Source: an uncultured Flaviramulus sp. (lineage in GTDB: Bacteria > Bacteroidota > Bacteroidia > Flavobacteriales > Flavobacteriaceae). From it: a stretch of 64,000 bases of DNA. The position numbers were made by a program, and so were the translations under genes. Location of the stretch: NCBI GenBank assembly GCA_947501105.1, contig CANMUP010000005.1, forward strand, positions 186,001-250,000. Direction: 5' to 3'. The notes beneath the pieces were generated by a model. It worked only from the letters and a program-made list of their open reading frames with translations, was not told the DNA's origin and ran no database searches. Each line of letters starts with the position of its first letter. The first letter of the stretch is position 1. This document shows positions 44,035-53,309 of this stretch, piece after piece.

Positions 44035-45081
44035 CTATCGTGCCACTCGTCCAGAAGCATCCCCACCCATTAACTTTTCTACTTCTGCTACTGTCACCAA
44101 GTTGGCATCGCCCTTTATGGTATGCTTCAAACAAGAGGCTGCTACGGCAAAATCCAATGCGTTCTGGTCATCATTTGGATAAGTCAGCAAGCCATATATA
44201 AGACCGCCCATAAAACTGTCCCCACCGCCAACACGGTCCACGATATCGGTAATCTGGTACTGACGCGTCTCGTACATCTTGTTGCCGTCGTACAGTACTC
44301 CTGCCCATGTGTTATGAGACGCCGATATGGAGCCCCGCAAGGTCGTGATGACCTTTTTGGCCTTTGGGAACTTCTTCATCATTTGCTGGCAAACCGATAG
44401 GAAGGCCTCGGCCTTGACGTTATGCCCTTCGGTCTGTACGCTGATACCCTCCGGCTTGATGCCAAAGTGCATCTCTGCATCTTCTTCGTTGCCCAGTACG
44501 ATATCGCAATACGAGGTCAGTTCTGCCATTATGCTTTCGCGGTCCTCACTGCTACAGTACTTCCATAACTTGGCCCTGTAGTTCAGGTCCGTTGAAATGG
44601 TAATGCCCTTATCGCTGGCCGCCTTTACCGCTTCCAAGCAGGCATCGGCCGCTCCCTGGGAAATAGCTGGGGTAATGCCCGTCCAATGGAACCACTCTAC
44701 ACCTTCCAAAGCAGCGTCCCAGTCCACCATACCAGGTTCGATCTCCGACATGGCCGAATGGGCCCTGTCATAAACTACCTTGCTCCCCCTGCTTACGGCT
44801 CCCGTTTCCAAAAAGTATATACCCAAGCGGTCTCCGCCCCAGACAATTTTATCTACGCCTACGCCACGCTTACGAAGTTCCATCATGGCACACTCACCTA
44901 TATCGTTTTTTGGTAAGCGGGTTACAAAATCTACGTCCACTCCATAGTTCGCCAGCGATACCGCTACGTTGGACTCTCCTCCGCCATAGACCACATCAAA
45001 ACTGTTGGCCTGTGAAAACCTTAAAAATCCCTGTGGGGCCAACCTTAGCATGATCTCCCCAAATGTTGCTACTTTACTCAT
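44035..45081 (-). CDS. kdgK: 2-keto-3-deoxygluconate kinase (PfkB family)
   Basis: 348 residues. PfkB signatures: N-terminal GGGESNVAVSLANYG and C-terminal DRVGGGDSFMGG with catalytic Asp288. The sugar-binding stretch GVGVDKIVWGGDRLGIYFLETG is typical of KDG kinases. It phosphorylates KDG to KDPG, the substrate of the aldolase encoded downstream. G+C content is locally near 50-55 percent (for example 44221-44280), against about 35 percent in most neighbours. It forms the catabolic core with mannonate dehydratase at 59597-60661. Confidence 0.93.
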   Translation of the reverse strand: MSKVATFGEIMLRLAPQGFLRFSQANSFDVVYGGGESNVAVSLANYGVDVDFVTRLPKNDIGECAMMELRKRGVGVDKIVWGGDRLGIYFLETGAVSRGSKVVYDRAHSAMSEIEPGMVDWDAALEGVEWFHWTGITPAISQGAADACLEAVKAASDKGITISTDLNYRAKLWKYCSSEDRESIMAELTSYCDIVLGNEEDAEMHFGIKPEGISVQTEGHNVKAEAFLSVCQQMMKKFPKAKKVITTLRGSISASHNTWAGVLYDGNKMYETRQYQITDIVDRVGGGDSFMGGLIYGLLTYPNDDQNALDFAVAASCLKHTIKGDANLVTVAEVEKLMGGDASGRVAR

Positions 45082-45121
45082 TTTTTATCTTTTAATTTAT
45101 TTTTTAACTCTTATACTATTT

Positions 45122-45964
45122 TTAACTATAACTTTTTTTATTTAAAAAAGCATCTATCTTATCATCTTTATAGTCACAATATTTCTTAAGAATTTCAGCC
45201 GCATGTTCGCTAAGCAATGGTGCTGGTCTATATACTTTTTGTGGTGTCTCACTAAAGGATACAAGAAAACCCGTTGTTTTAACTGTACCAACTGTAAGGT
45301 GTTCGTATTCCATTATCATGTTATTGTGTTTTATTTGTGGATCTTCAACCATTTCGGTAAAACTATTTACCTCCGAACACCAGACATCATCTGCAAGCAA
45401 TAATTCCAACCATTCATCGGTCGATTTGGTTTTAAAAACGTTGTTAAAGTCCCGGCGAATCTCGTCCCTGTTTTCAATAATATTATTGGAATTGAATTGT
45501 TCATCATTATACTTTTCAAGACCAATTACCTTCGCTACTTTTCTAACCGAACTCATGCCTATGGCAATGTAGCCGCTGGAAGTATCATATAAACCATAAG
45601 GAGCACCAATCCATGGATTTGGAATACCACTTTCACTTCGCTCCGGATTTTCTCCCTTGTGTAAAAAAGCGGTAACCTCCTGCACATGGAAGCCTACTGC
45701 CAAATTCAATAGATTAGCTTCTATTTTTTGCCCTTTACCGGAAGTATTACGTGCATAAATGGCAGCCAAAACTGATTGTACAATAAATAAACTGGTTAAC
45801 AAGTCGGCTTGTCCTACTGCTGTAACTACGGGTAAGTCCCCCTTTTTCCCATTTAAAAATGCTCCACCACTAATGGATTGTGCTAATAAATCCTGTCCTG
45901 GCCGTTTTAAATACGGCCCTGATGCTACGCCATGTCCTGATTTTATTTTACCACGAATATTCAT
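45122..45964 (-). pseudogene. CaiB/BaiF CoA-transferase, N-terminally truncated
   Basis: 280 residues against about 380-400 for family III CoA-transferases. The sequence begins inside the conserved block that usually reads ISG-GPYLKRPGQDLLAQSISG, and keeps the Asp-bearing AVGQADLLTSLF (catalytic Asp position of formyl-CoA transferase) and GKGQKIEANLL. About 100 N-terminal residues, including much of the CoA-binding fold, are missing; an ATG happens to be in frame at 45964, 6 bp after the upstream transporter gene. The interlocked-dimer fold of the family makes activity doubtful, so I call it a probable pseudogene. Family identity is secure. Confidence 0.75.
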
Positions 45965-45969
45965 TACTT

Positions 45970-47292
45970 TTAAAGTGTTTCTGTTAAATTTTTACTTAAT
46001 TTCTCTAGTGATTTCCCTTTGGTTTCCGGCATTTTAAAGTGCACCCAGATAAGCTGCCAAATCATCATAACAGCGAAGAATGCAAACACAACTCCTGGAC
46101 CTATGATGGAGAACAGGAAGGGTATAAGTGATGGAATTGCAGCCGCCAAAACCCAGTGCACAGAGGAACCAAAAGCTTGACCAGATGCCCTTAAGTGATT
46201 GGGGAAAAGTTCTGAAATAAAAACCCAAATTACAGTGCCTTGCCCCATTGCATGGGCTGCAACAAAAACAAAAAAGCAAGTAACTATAACTATTCCTCCC
46301 CAGTTAAAAAAGAATGCTGCGGCCACCAAACCTAGTGAAAGAATGTATCCAAAAGAACCAATATACATTAACTTTTTCCTTCCGGACCTGTCTATTAAGT
46401 ACACACCTAACAAAGTGAAAACCACATTAATAAAGCCGATACCTACACTACTCAATAATGCCGAACTTGTTCCAAGACCAGCCTCTTCCAAAATTCTTGG
46501 GGCATAATACCAGAAAGCATTAATACCTGAAAACTGATTAAAAAAGGCTATAAAAAAAGCCAGTAATAAAGGAATTCTATATTTTTTTAAAAAAATATGC
46601 TCATTATTCTTAGGCGTATCAAGACTAATAGATTTTATAAATAACTCTATGTCTTTTTGAGGATCAATTATTTTAAGTGTTTTAATTGCCTCATTAATCT
46701 TCCCCTTTGTTATTAACCATCGTGGGCTTTTAGGAACTCTAAAAATTAATAGACAAAAGATAAACGCAGGAAAGGCTTCAACGCCGATCATCCAACGCCA
46801 AGCATTTTCACCAAGATTGCTTAATAGATAATTAGATATAAATGCTACAAGCACCCCAAAAACAATACTAAATTGATACATTGCTACTAAGCGCCCCCTT
46901 TTTTTTGCTGGTGCTATTTCTGAAATATAAGCTGGTGCTGCAATTGTAGATGCCCCTACACCTAATCCGCCAATAAATCTAAAAAAGGCAAATGTATAGG
47001 GATCATTTACCGTTGCTGAACCAATGGCAGAAACAAAATACAAAACACCAATCCAAATAAGCGTATTTTTTCGCCCTATTCGGTTGGTTGGAATGCCTCC
47101 AAATATTGCGCCTATCACAGTTCCCCATAGCGCCATAGCCATAACCACCATACCATGAAAAAGATCTGAGGAGCCCCATATATTTTGTAAGGTTTTGTCT
47201 GCTCCTGAAATCACTATGGTATCAAAACCGAATAAAAATCCAGCCAATGACACTGTAAATGACCAAATAAAAATTTTATTCATGAAATTCAT
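45970..47292 (-). CDS. MFS sugar porter
   Basis: About 440 residues from ATG 47292 (MNFMNKIFIWSF); a TTG at 47313 only extends into a neighbouring gene relic. Twelve hydrophobic segments with sugar-porter motifs: FGFDTIVISGAD in TM1, NRIGRKNTLI, VPKSPRWLITKGK, FNQFSGINAFWYYA, DRSGRKKLM and MPETKGKSLEKL at the end. A hexose or uronate proton symporter of the inner membrane is likely. The start overlaps the end of an O-acetylesterase relic, indicating that the gene sits at a recombination junction. Specificity unknown. Confidence 0.9.
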   Translation of the reverse strand: MNFMNKIFIWSFTVSLAGFLFGFDTIVISGADKTLQNIWGSSDLFHGMVVMAMALWGTVIGAIFGGIPTNRIGRKNTLIWIGVLYFVSAIGSATVNDPYTFAFFRFIGGLGVGASTIAAPAYISEIAPAKKRGRLVAMYQFSIVFGVLVAFISNYLLSNLGENAWRWMIGVEAFPAFIFCLLIFRVPKSPRWLITKGKINEAIKTLKIIDPQKDIELFIKSISLDTPKNNEHIFLKKYRIPLLLAFFIAFFNQFSGINAFWYYAPRILEEAGLGTSSALLSSVGIGFINVVFTLLGVYLIDRSGRKKLMYIGSFGYILSLGLVAAAFFFNWGGIVIVTCFFVFVAAHAMGQGTVIWVFISELFPNHLRASGQAFGSSVHWVLAAAIPSLIPFLFSIIGPGVVFAFFAVMMIWQLIWVHFKMPETKGKSLEKLSKNLTETL

Positions 47293-47419
47293 TATATCCT
47301 GTTTTTGATTCAATTTGGTTCTCCAAGTTGTAAATAGCTTCAGCCATCTTCTTTCCCAAATCTATATATCCCTCACTATTGTAATGTGCTGCATCTGAAT
47401 AATTATAATTAAAAGCCAT
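47276..47419 (-). pseudogene. C-terminal relic of an SGNH/SASA O-acetylesterase
   Basis: A 47-codon frame ending at TAA 47276-47278 encodes NYSDAAHYNSEGYIDLGKK, closely matching the end of the intact enzyme at 51200-52123 (GYSDGAHYNSAGYISLGES), including the catalytic Asp-x-x-His. The rest of the enzyme is absent. The relic overlaps the start of the following transporter gene. Confidence 0.75.
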
Positions 47420-47490
47420 ATTTTATTTAATCTGATTGGATTCATCTTTACACCTTTTAGTTACTCTTGATTTATTGTTTTGTTAATAGC

Positions 47491-47571
47491 TTACATCACT
47501 ATGGGTTCCATGATTTTATAGCCGGCAAGATTAGGGTGAACACCATCATAAGTAAACTCTTTTTCAATCCA
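47491..47571 (-). pseudogene. C-terminal relic of a GDSL-type hydrolase
   Basis: In a frame different from the surrounding fragment, 26 codons read WIEKEFTYDGVHPNLAGYKI and end at TAA 47491-47493. The DGVHPN block is the catalytic Asp/His end of GDSL lipases and acylhydrolases. It is fused to the solute-binding fragment at about 47571. Confidence 0.65.
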
Positions 47572-47786
47572 TTTTTATCTGCCTGTCCCATGTAGGGATG
47601 ATCAATAGTGATAAGGTCATAACGTTCAATTAGATGCTCTATAGGCATATCACCAAATTCTTTAAGCGAGCGCACATCCCATTTTATTATGACATTAGGA
47701 TGACTCTTTTTAAATTCCTCTGATGCAGCAATTAACGGTTCATATCCTCTTGGATGATCCCAGGCTATTCCCTTAAGTTCAATCAT
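47572..47786 (-). pseudogene. N-terminal fragment of an ABC-type solute-binding protein
   Basis: About 72 residues beginning MIELKGIAWDHPRGYEPLIA and ending IDHPYMGQADKN, recognisable as the start of a family of extracellular sugar-binding proteins normally about 370 residues long. The frame then runs into the GDSL relic and stops at 47499-47501. ABC sugar-binding proteins are uncommon in Bacteroidota, so this piece may have come from another phylum together with the CoA-transferase. Confidence 0.65.
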
Positions 47787-47820
47787 TTTTTATAGTTTTA
47801 AATCCTTTGCATTGTTTAAT

Positions 47821-48867
47821 CTATAACCAACAAATATTTACAGGTGTCTCCACTTCAACCAAAGAATTCAAGTTCAATGTTCCATCTATCGCATTAATTT
47901 CAAATACTGCTATTGTGCTTGAATCCTGATTCGCAGCAATGAGCCATTCACCACTTGGATCCATATTAAAATCACGAGGGGTCTTACCCTCAGTTGATTG
48001 GTGGGCAACAACCGTTAATTTCCTTGATCCCTTATCAACCTTAAAAATGGCGATAGTATCCGAACCTCTATTAGAGGCATAGAGGTATTCTCCGCTGGGG
48101 TGCATTCTTATGGCAGCACCTCCAATCGCTCCTAGGTATGCTCTTGGAACAAATGATATTTTCTGTACAATCTCACTTTCTCCACCACGCAGATCCGCAA
48201 CAAATATTTCCCCAGTCAACTCGCTTAAAACGAACGCAAGTTCTTCTTTGTTATCCATAACCATATGGCGCGCGCCACTCCCTGCTTCAATTTTTATGTC
48301 TAAAGCCGGAGTTTTTTTCCATTGTCCTGTTCTTGAGTCGATTCGATATGCCTTTGCCATATCCAGCGTTAAATCGACCACATATATGTGGTCATTACTG
48401 AAAGGGTAAACCATATGGGCATGCGGGGCTTCCTGTCGTTTTTGATTAAGCCCAACACCTTCATGCTTAATTTCCTGTTCGCAAGCCGCTAGACGGCCAT
48501 CTTCCATAATGGGATAAGACAAAATGCTACCTGAGACATAACAAGCAACCACTAATTTATCCTGTATAATTGCTAAATGGCAGGCATAATCGCCATTAAT
48601 CTTTTGCGTATTCAAAAGCGTTAACTGTCCTTTCTTTTCAATTTTATAGGCATGAACTTGAGGATTTAAGCTTTCGTACATTTCCTCAACGGCATATAAA
48701 TGGTTCCTATCCTTTGAAATCACAAGATAACTCGGGTTTCTTTGTAAGGTATTATGCAAAAGCTCTATCGCCCCTGATTCAGAATTAAGCTGAAAACACC
48801 CGATTCCTTTTCCTGTTGGATTAGCCGCAGGTGCTCCCTGTTGTGTATAACTACCTGTATAAAACAT
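47821..48867 (-). CDS. Lactonase, 7-bladed propeller (6-phosphogluconolactonase type)
   Basis: 348 residues, no signal peptide, so probably cytosolic. Lactonase-family (PF10282) blades are visible: FYTGSYTQQGAPAANPTGKG, NPSYLVISKDRNHLYAVEE, MHPSGEYLYASNRGSDTIAIF and DPSGEWLIAANQDSSTIAVFEI. Some members hydrolyse 6-phosphogluconolactone, others act on aldonolactones or are uncharacterised. Beside an SDR dehydrogenase and sugar porters, hydrolysis of an aldonolactone formed by sugar oxidation would fit (inference). Confidence 0.85.
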   Translation of the reverse strand: MFYTGSYTQQGAPAANPTGKGIGCFQLNSESGAIELLHNTLQRNPSYLVISKDRNHLYAVEEMYESLNPQVHAYKIEKKGQLTLLNTQKINGDYACHLAIIQDKLVVACYVSGSILSYPIMEDGRLAACEQEIKHEGVGLNQKRQEAPHAHMVYPFSNDHIYVVDLTLDMAKAYRIDSRTGQWKKTPALDIKIEAGSGARHMVMDNKEELAFVLSELTGEIFVADLRGGESEIVQKISFVPRAYLGAIGGAAIRMHPSGEYLYASNRGSDTIAIFKVDKGSRKLTVVAHQSTEGKTPRDFNMDPSGEWLIAANQDSSTIAVFEINAIDGTLNLNSLVEVETPVNICWL

Positions 48868-48928
48868 GATTATTGTGGTACGGTGGATTATTTTTTCTTA
48901 CCAACTTAAGAAACCTATTTCTTTCAAT

Positions 48929-49729
48929 TTAACTTTCTTTTCTAGTTGGTCTAGGGTCATATTGTATTGTATTATTCATATAACCGCCATCAATATACAG
49001 ATCAGCACCATGAATATATGAGGCCAAATCACTAGCCAGAAATGCTACAGAATTGGCAACATCATTAACTTCTCCTATATTTCCCGAAGGAATCCATTTT
49101 TCGAATTTATCTCGTCCAAAATTGTTTATTTCTTCCTTATTCATACTGGTTTCAATAGCGCCAGGAGCAACAGAAACCACCCTGATATTACTCTCTGCCA
49201 ATTCTAAGGACAAACATTTAGAAAACATTTTAAGACCTGCTTTTGCCGAACAATAATGAATTAGCCCTTTCCTTGGTACCACATCATGAATTGAAGAAAT
49301 ATTAATAATAACACCTCCGCCTGTTTTCTCCATTCTTAATCCTGCTTGTTGCGCACACAACCAAGGCCCTTTTAAATTAATATCTATAATTTTATCCCAC
49401 TCCTCCTCTGTTAGATCTAGTACATGATTGATAGTTTCTACTCCTGCATTGTTTACCAATATATCTACCCCTCCCATTTTTTCATCAACAGTTAAAAACA
49501 TTTTTTTTACGTCGCTACTTTTAGCTACATTGGCATAAACTGACCATGCTTGAACACCGTAGTTTTTTTTTAATTCAGAAACCAATTCTTCTGCTTTTTC
49601 TTTATTGCTATAATAATTAACAAGCACATCGGCGCCACATGCTGCTAACTTTATGCAAATTCCTGCTCCAATACCCTGACTACCTCCCGTAACCAAAGCC
49701 TTTTTTCCTCTTAAATCTATGCTCTCCAT
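48929..49729 (-). CDS. SDR-family sugar dehydrogenase
   Basis: 266 residues. The Rossmann motif TGGSQGIG lies at 14-21, NNAG at 93-96, the catalytic triad at Ser146 (NISSIHD) with Tyr159 and Lys163 (YCSAKAG), and GADLYIDGGYMNN near the C-terminus. It is similar in layout to glucose-1-dehydrogenase and to KduD- or mannonate-type oxidoreductases. With mannonate dehydratase and KDG kinase nearby and no UxuB gene visible, it could reduce fructuronate to mannonate or oxidise a released sugar. The lactonase gene lies 61 bp downstream. Confidence 0.88.
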   Translation of the reverse strand: MESIDLRGKKALVTGGSQGIGAGICIKLAACGADVLVNYYSNKEKAEELVSELKKNYGVQAWSVYANVAKSSDVKKMFLTVDEKMGGVDILVNNAGVETINHVLDLTEEEWDKIIDINLKGPWLCAQQAGLRMEKTGGGVIINISSIHDVVPRKGLIHYCSAKAGLKMFSKCLSLELAESNIRVVSVAPGAIETSMNKEEINNFGRDKFEKWIPSGNIGEVNDVANSVAFLASDLASYIHGADLYIDGGYMNNTIQYDPRPTRKES

Positions 49730-49748
49730 TTATAAATTCATTTTGATG

Positions 49749-51197
49749 TTATTTTCTAGTTTTTTCTCTCCAGAATCTTTCTATTTCTTCCAATGATTTA
49801 CCCTTAGTTTCAGGAACAAACTTCCATATAAACCAAATGGCCGGAAGTGTTAGCAAAGCGTAAATAAAGAAAGTCCCGGAGGGCATTACTGTTTTTATTA
49901 AAACTGGATTGGTAAGGGTTATTACAAAACCTGTTACCATTAGTGAAAAACTACCTAATGATACTGCCAGTCCTCTTATTCGAGTTGGGAATATCTCACT
50001 AATAATAACCCATACAATTGGGCCGAACGAAAAGGCAAAACTTGCCACATACATTAATAATGGAATGATAACAAATTTAGATCCTATCGCAAATAATATC
50101 CCTATTCCGGTTAAAGAGACAAAAGCTCCCATAACGCCAATTAAAAGGAGTTTTTTTCTTCCAAACTTTTCAATATTCATAATGGCAACAAAAGTAAATG
50201 CACAATTTACTATGCCTACCAATACGGCTCCTAAAAAAGAACTTTCAACACTATTAATAGATTCATTGATGATATTGGGTGCAAAATACATGATAGCAGC
50301 AATACCACTTAAGTGGGCAAACATGGGCAGCAGTATCCCAATCCAAAGTGGAATTCTTAAAAATGGCTGAAACAATTCTTTTATACCACCTTTTTCAGAA
50401 CCCACCATTTCTTTTATCTCAGCCATTTGTAATTCGGCATGCTCTTTTCCGTTGATTTTTATCATAATTTGCATGGCCTCATTATACCGCTCTTTAGAAA
50501 CCAACCACCTGGGTGTTTCGGGAACCACAAAAAGAAGGGTTAAAAATAGTAGCGCAATTGGTATTTCAGTACCAAACATACCACGCCACAGTTCATCTAC
50601 AAACAACCAATTAAAGAAACCTGAAGGTGCATTAGAAATAACACCCGCAGCACTTCCTGCATGATTTAAAACGATCCAATCCACCAAAAACGCCAACAGA
50701 ATTCCAAGTGTGATAGAAAACTGATATAACGAAACCATTTTTCCGCGATTCTCTGGAAGTGACAATTCTGAAATATAAATGGGTGCCACAACAGATGTAA
50801 TACCGACACCTATGCCCCCAATAATGCGAACAACTAACAAAAAATTAAACGCCTGTCCTACCTCTGATGTAACCCACATTGGGTTTTCTAAATCACCCAA
50901 AAACTGAGGAGGCAGCATAGAACCCAATGCAGAAATGGTTAAACAAACAGCAGCAATAATTAAGGCCTTTTTCCTGCCTAAGCGATCCGTAATCATCCCA
51001 GAGACAATACATCCAAAAATGGTTCCCAGAAGTGCCGAGGAAACAACCCATCCAAGCATTACGGGAGTTAATTGAAACTGTTGTTCCAGAAAGGTATTAC
51101 AACCGGATATTATGGCCGTATCATAGCCGAAAAGAAAGCCTCCTATAGTTGAGACAAAACTGATTCCTAAGAGGTATTTAGACGTTTTGTTTTTCAT
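49749..51197 (-). CDS. MFS sugar porter
   Basis: 482 residues with twelve hydrophobic segments. Sugar-porter motifs: FGYDTAIISGCNTF in TM1, DRLGRKKALI, VPETPRWLVSKERY, HLSGIAAIMYFAPNI (TM7; the usual QQ is MFAH), KFGRKKLL and VPETKGKSLEEIERFW. It differs from the other two porters by a longer loop 3-4 region (PPQFLGDLENPMWV) and an extended TM5-6 loop. Its start is 2 bp from the stop of the O-acetylesterase gene. Probable monosaccharide or uronate importer of PUL 2; the changed TM7 suggests a different substrate from the other porters. Confidence 0.9.
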   Translation of the reverse strand: MKNKTSKYLLGISFVSTIGGFLFGYDTAIISGCNTFLEQQFQLTPVMLGWVVSSALLGTIFGCIVSGMITDRLGRKKALIIAAVCLTISALGSMLPPQFLGDLENPMWVTSEVGQAFNFLLVVRIIGGIGVGITSVVAPIYISELSLPENRGKMVSLYQFSITLGILLAFLVDWIVLNHAGSAAGVISNAPSGFFNWLFVDELWRGMFGTEIPIALLFLTLLFVVPETPRWLVSKERYNEAMQIMIKINGKEHAELQMAEIKEMVGSEKGGIKELFQPFLRIPLWIGILLPMFAHLSGIAAIMYFAPNIINESINSVESSFLGAVLVGIVNCAFTFVAIMNIEKFGRKKLLLIGVMGAFVSLTGIGILFAIGSKFVIIPLLMYVASFAFSFGPIVWVIISEIFPTRIRGLAVSLGSFSLMVTGFVITLTNPVLIKTVMPSGTFFIYALLTLPAIWFIWKFVPETKGKSLEEIERFWREKTRK

Positions 51198-51199
51198 GT

Positions 51200-52123
51200 T
51201 TATTCATTATTTAATTCATAAAGAAGACTAGCAAATGATTCTCCTAAGCTTATATACCCAGCACTATTGTAATGTGCGCCGTCTGAATATCCGTAATCTT
51301 TAGTGTCTCTTACAATTGCTGCATTTTTATCTATTCTTGCATATTTTTCTTGAGCATATTGAACTAACTCACCATATTTCCACATTTTCCCTTCTTTATT
51401 CATTCCTGAATCCGATATTTTTCCAATAACAACAGGTAAATCATCCTTATGCAATGCAGCACGAATAAGGTCCATCAACCTCTTAAGATTTGTATAATAT
51501 CGCAATGCTACTTCTTCAGTATGAAGTGCATCGCTTTCTCCTTGCATCCAAACAATTCCTGAGGGTATTAATCGATCAGAGTGGCCATCACCGTCTATAT
51601 CTGATATTGCATACGCCTTATGCATAGTTCTGAGAAAAAAATCATATTGATTGATTCCCATTTTGTCTTTATCGCCATTATAATCAGGATCCCAAGATGC
51701 AACTTTCTGAATACTGTCAATTGAAGTCCCTCCATGAGAATATTTAATAATTGCAATTTTCTGATCGGGGTAAATTTCCTGCATCCTTTTTGCAAAGGAA
51801 ATTTCGACTCCGAACAAATTAGACATTATATTTTTATGCCCATCGAATGAAAACATTTCACCATGACCCGGTTTCAATTTTTCCCATTTTCCAAGTCCTG
51901 CCAATGAATCATTAACCACGCTAGGGTTACCATGAAAAATAAAAACATTTGCAAACTCTTGATTTAAGGACTTTGGCAAATCTTTATTGATACCATATCC
52001 AACCATATTTGACTGACCTCCCAAAAAGAAAACTCTAATCCCGTCCGTTTCTTTATGCTGACCGAACATAATGAATGGAAGAACCATAAAAATTAATACT
52101 ACTCTTAGTCTAATATCTCTCAT
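51200..52123 (-). CDS. Secreted SGNH/SASA-type carbohydrate O-acetylesterase
   Basis: 307 residues with signal peptide (VVLIFMVLPFIMFGQ). SASA (DUF303) blocks: nucleophile Ser38 in FLGGQSNMVGYG, WMQGESDALHTEE and the catalytic Asp281/His284 pair in YSDGAHYNSAGY. It removes O-acetyl groups from glycans in the periplasm or outside. It lies 13 bp from the RraA-like gene and 2 bp from the transporter gene, within one unit. A truncated relative occurs at 47276-47419. The substrate is likely an acetylated PUL 2 glycan. Confidence 0.9.
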   Translation of the reverse strand: MRDIRLRVVLIFMVLPFIMFGQHKETDGIRVFFLGGQSNMVGYGINKDLPKSLNQEFANVFIFHGNPSVVNDSLAGLGKWEKLKPGHGEMFSFDGHKNIMSNLFGVEISFAKRMQEIYPDQKIAIIKYSHGGTSIDSIQKVASWDPDYNGDKDKMGINQYDFFLRTMHKAYAISDIDGDGHSDRLIPSGIVWMQGESDALHTEEVALRYYTNLKRLMDLIRAALHKDDLPVVIGKISDSGMNKEGKMWKYGELVQYAQEKYARIDKNAAIVRDTKDYGYSDGAHYNSAGYISLGESFASLLYELNNE

Positions 52124-52136
52124 AAAAGAAAATTAT

Positions 52137-52829
52137 TTACATAATACCAAACTTATTGAACGCATCTACAGTACTCATACCATTCTCTAAGGCTTGTTTT
52201 ACCAATTTTTCTCCTCTAGCTTTTTCAATCGCGCCAGTAAAAGCTTCGGTGACCACTGATTTCGGTACCACCAGCACACCATCGCGATCTCCGTATATAA
52301 TATCGCCTGGATGGATTCTAACACCCTCAATTTCTATAGGAACTCGATAATCTATAACTTTGCCTCTAGGCCCCTGGTCCTGAGCATAACCTCCATAGGA
52401 AAATGTAGGAAAATCAAGATTCAAAATTTCATTTGTATCCCTAGACCAGCCGTGTAAAACAGCACCCGAAGCTTTCAATTTTATAGCTCTAGTACTCATT
52501 AAACCACCCCAAAGAGCATATCTTGGGGAAGATCCCGAACAGATATATACCTCGTTTTCTTGAAGACTATCTAAGGCTTCAAACATAATTCCAAAGGGTT
52601 TTTTCATCATTGGATTGTTAGTTACCTCTGCAGTCTCTTCAAAAACATCAGCTTCCAAAACTGGCATAGCTCTACCTATAACCACAAAATCATCACTCAA
52701 CGGTTTTATGGTTGGTGGTAAAAATTGATATTGAAGGCCTAATTTATCCAAAATATCTCCGACAAGAGCCACAAAAAGTTCCTTTTTTGCAATATCAAAA
52801 AGCTCTTTATCATCTTTCCATAAATTCAT
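52137..52829 (-). CDS. RraA-like family protein
   Basis: 230 residues, cytosolic. RraA-like fold markers: ALVGDILDKLG, VIGRAMPVLEADVF, ALWGGLMSTRAIKLKASGAVLHGWSRD and HPGDIIYGDRDGVLVVPKSV. The family contains 4-hydroxy-4-methyl-2-oxoglutarate/4-carboxy-4-hydroxy-2-oxoadipate aldolases and RNase E inhibitors; members in sugar-acid operons are thought to act as aldolases or isomerases. The metal-binding Asp in GDRDG is present. In this operon a role on a 2-keto acid made from the imported sugar is plausible but not shown. Confidence 0.85.
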   Translation of the reverse strand: MNLWKDDKELFDIAKKELFVALVGDILDKLGLQYQFLPPTIKPLSDDFVVIGRAMPVLEADVFEETAEVTNNPMMKKPFGIMFEALDSLQENEVYICSGSSPRYALWGGLMSTRAIKLKASGAVLHGWSRDTNEILNLDFPTFSYGGYAQDQGPRGKVIDYRVPIEIEGVRIHPGDIIYGDRDGVLVVPKSVVTEAFTGAIEKARGEKLVKQALENGMSTVDAFNKFGIM

Positions 52830-52841
52830 AATTCTATATTT

Positions 52842-53285
52842 TTATAATCTATTATTAGTTAGTACTTTATTAACTTCAACACGCATAGCAGATAGCTGCT
52901 CTAAATCCAGTTTATAATACTCAAAATCAGACAAATGTGTGTTAGCTTTTTCTACAATTAACACCTTACTTTCCTTTTCCATCACAATATTATGCCAAGT
53001 ACCCTTAGGTACATTATAGGTAACCAAAGGTTTCATATACTCAGCAGTAAAACTCAAACGCTTATTTTCAAATACCGCAGCTATCAATACCGCCTCGCCC
53101 TCCAGCAATAGAAAAACTTCATCTGTTTCATAATGGACATCTATCTTTTCTATATTTTTGATGTCCTGATCTTCAATATAATTTAATTGTGCTACCTGCC
53201 AATCGCTCTTAATTAAGAAAGGATGAAACCCTCTTTTTTCAATGATAAACTGCTGAATTGTTCCTTCTTTATTTATTTTCTTCAT
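52842..53285 (-). CDS. Cupin-domain protein
   Basis: 147 residues with no signal peptide. A single cupin barrel, with VHYETDEVFLLLEGEAVLI (motif 1) and VPKGTWHNIVMEKESKVLIVEK (motif 2). Metal ligands His and Glu (HYETDE) and His (WHNI) are visible. The role could be sugar-acid isomerisation or ligand sensing; cupins next to uronate genes include KdgF-like proteins that open unsaturated uronates, but this sequence is not clearly of that group. Co-transcribed with the RraA-like gene (12 bp gap) and the GH38 gene (24 bp). Confidence 0.75.
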   Translation of the reverse strand: MKKINKEGTIQQFIIEKRGFHPFLIKSDWQVAQLNYIEDQDIKNIEKIDVHYETDEVFLLLEGEAVLIAAVFENKRLSFTAEYMKPLVTYNVPKGTWHNIVMEKESKVLIVEKANTHLSDFEYYKLDLEQLSAMRVEVNKVLTNNRL

Positions 53286-53309
53286 ATGGTTTTAATATTT
53301 AATCCCATT

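Noticed and set aside
46034-46279. 81-residue Cys-rich minus-strand frame
   Set aside because: It lies within the sugar porter gene in another frame and has no independent support.
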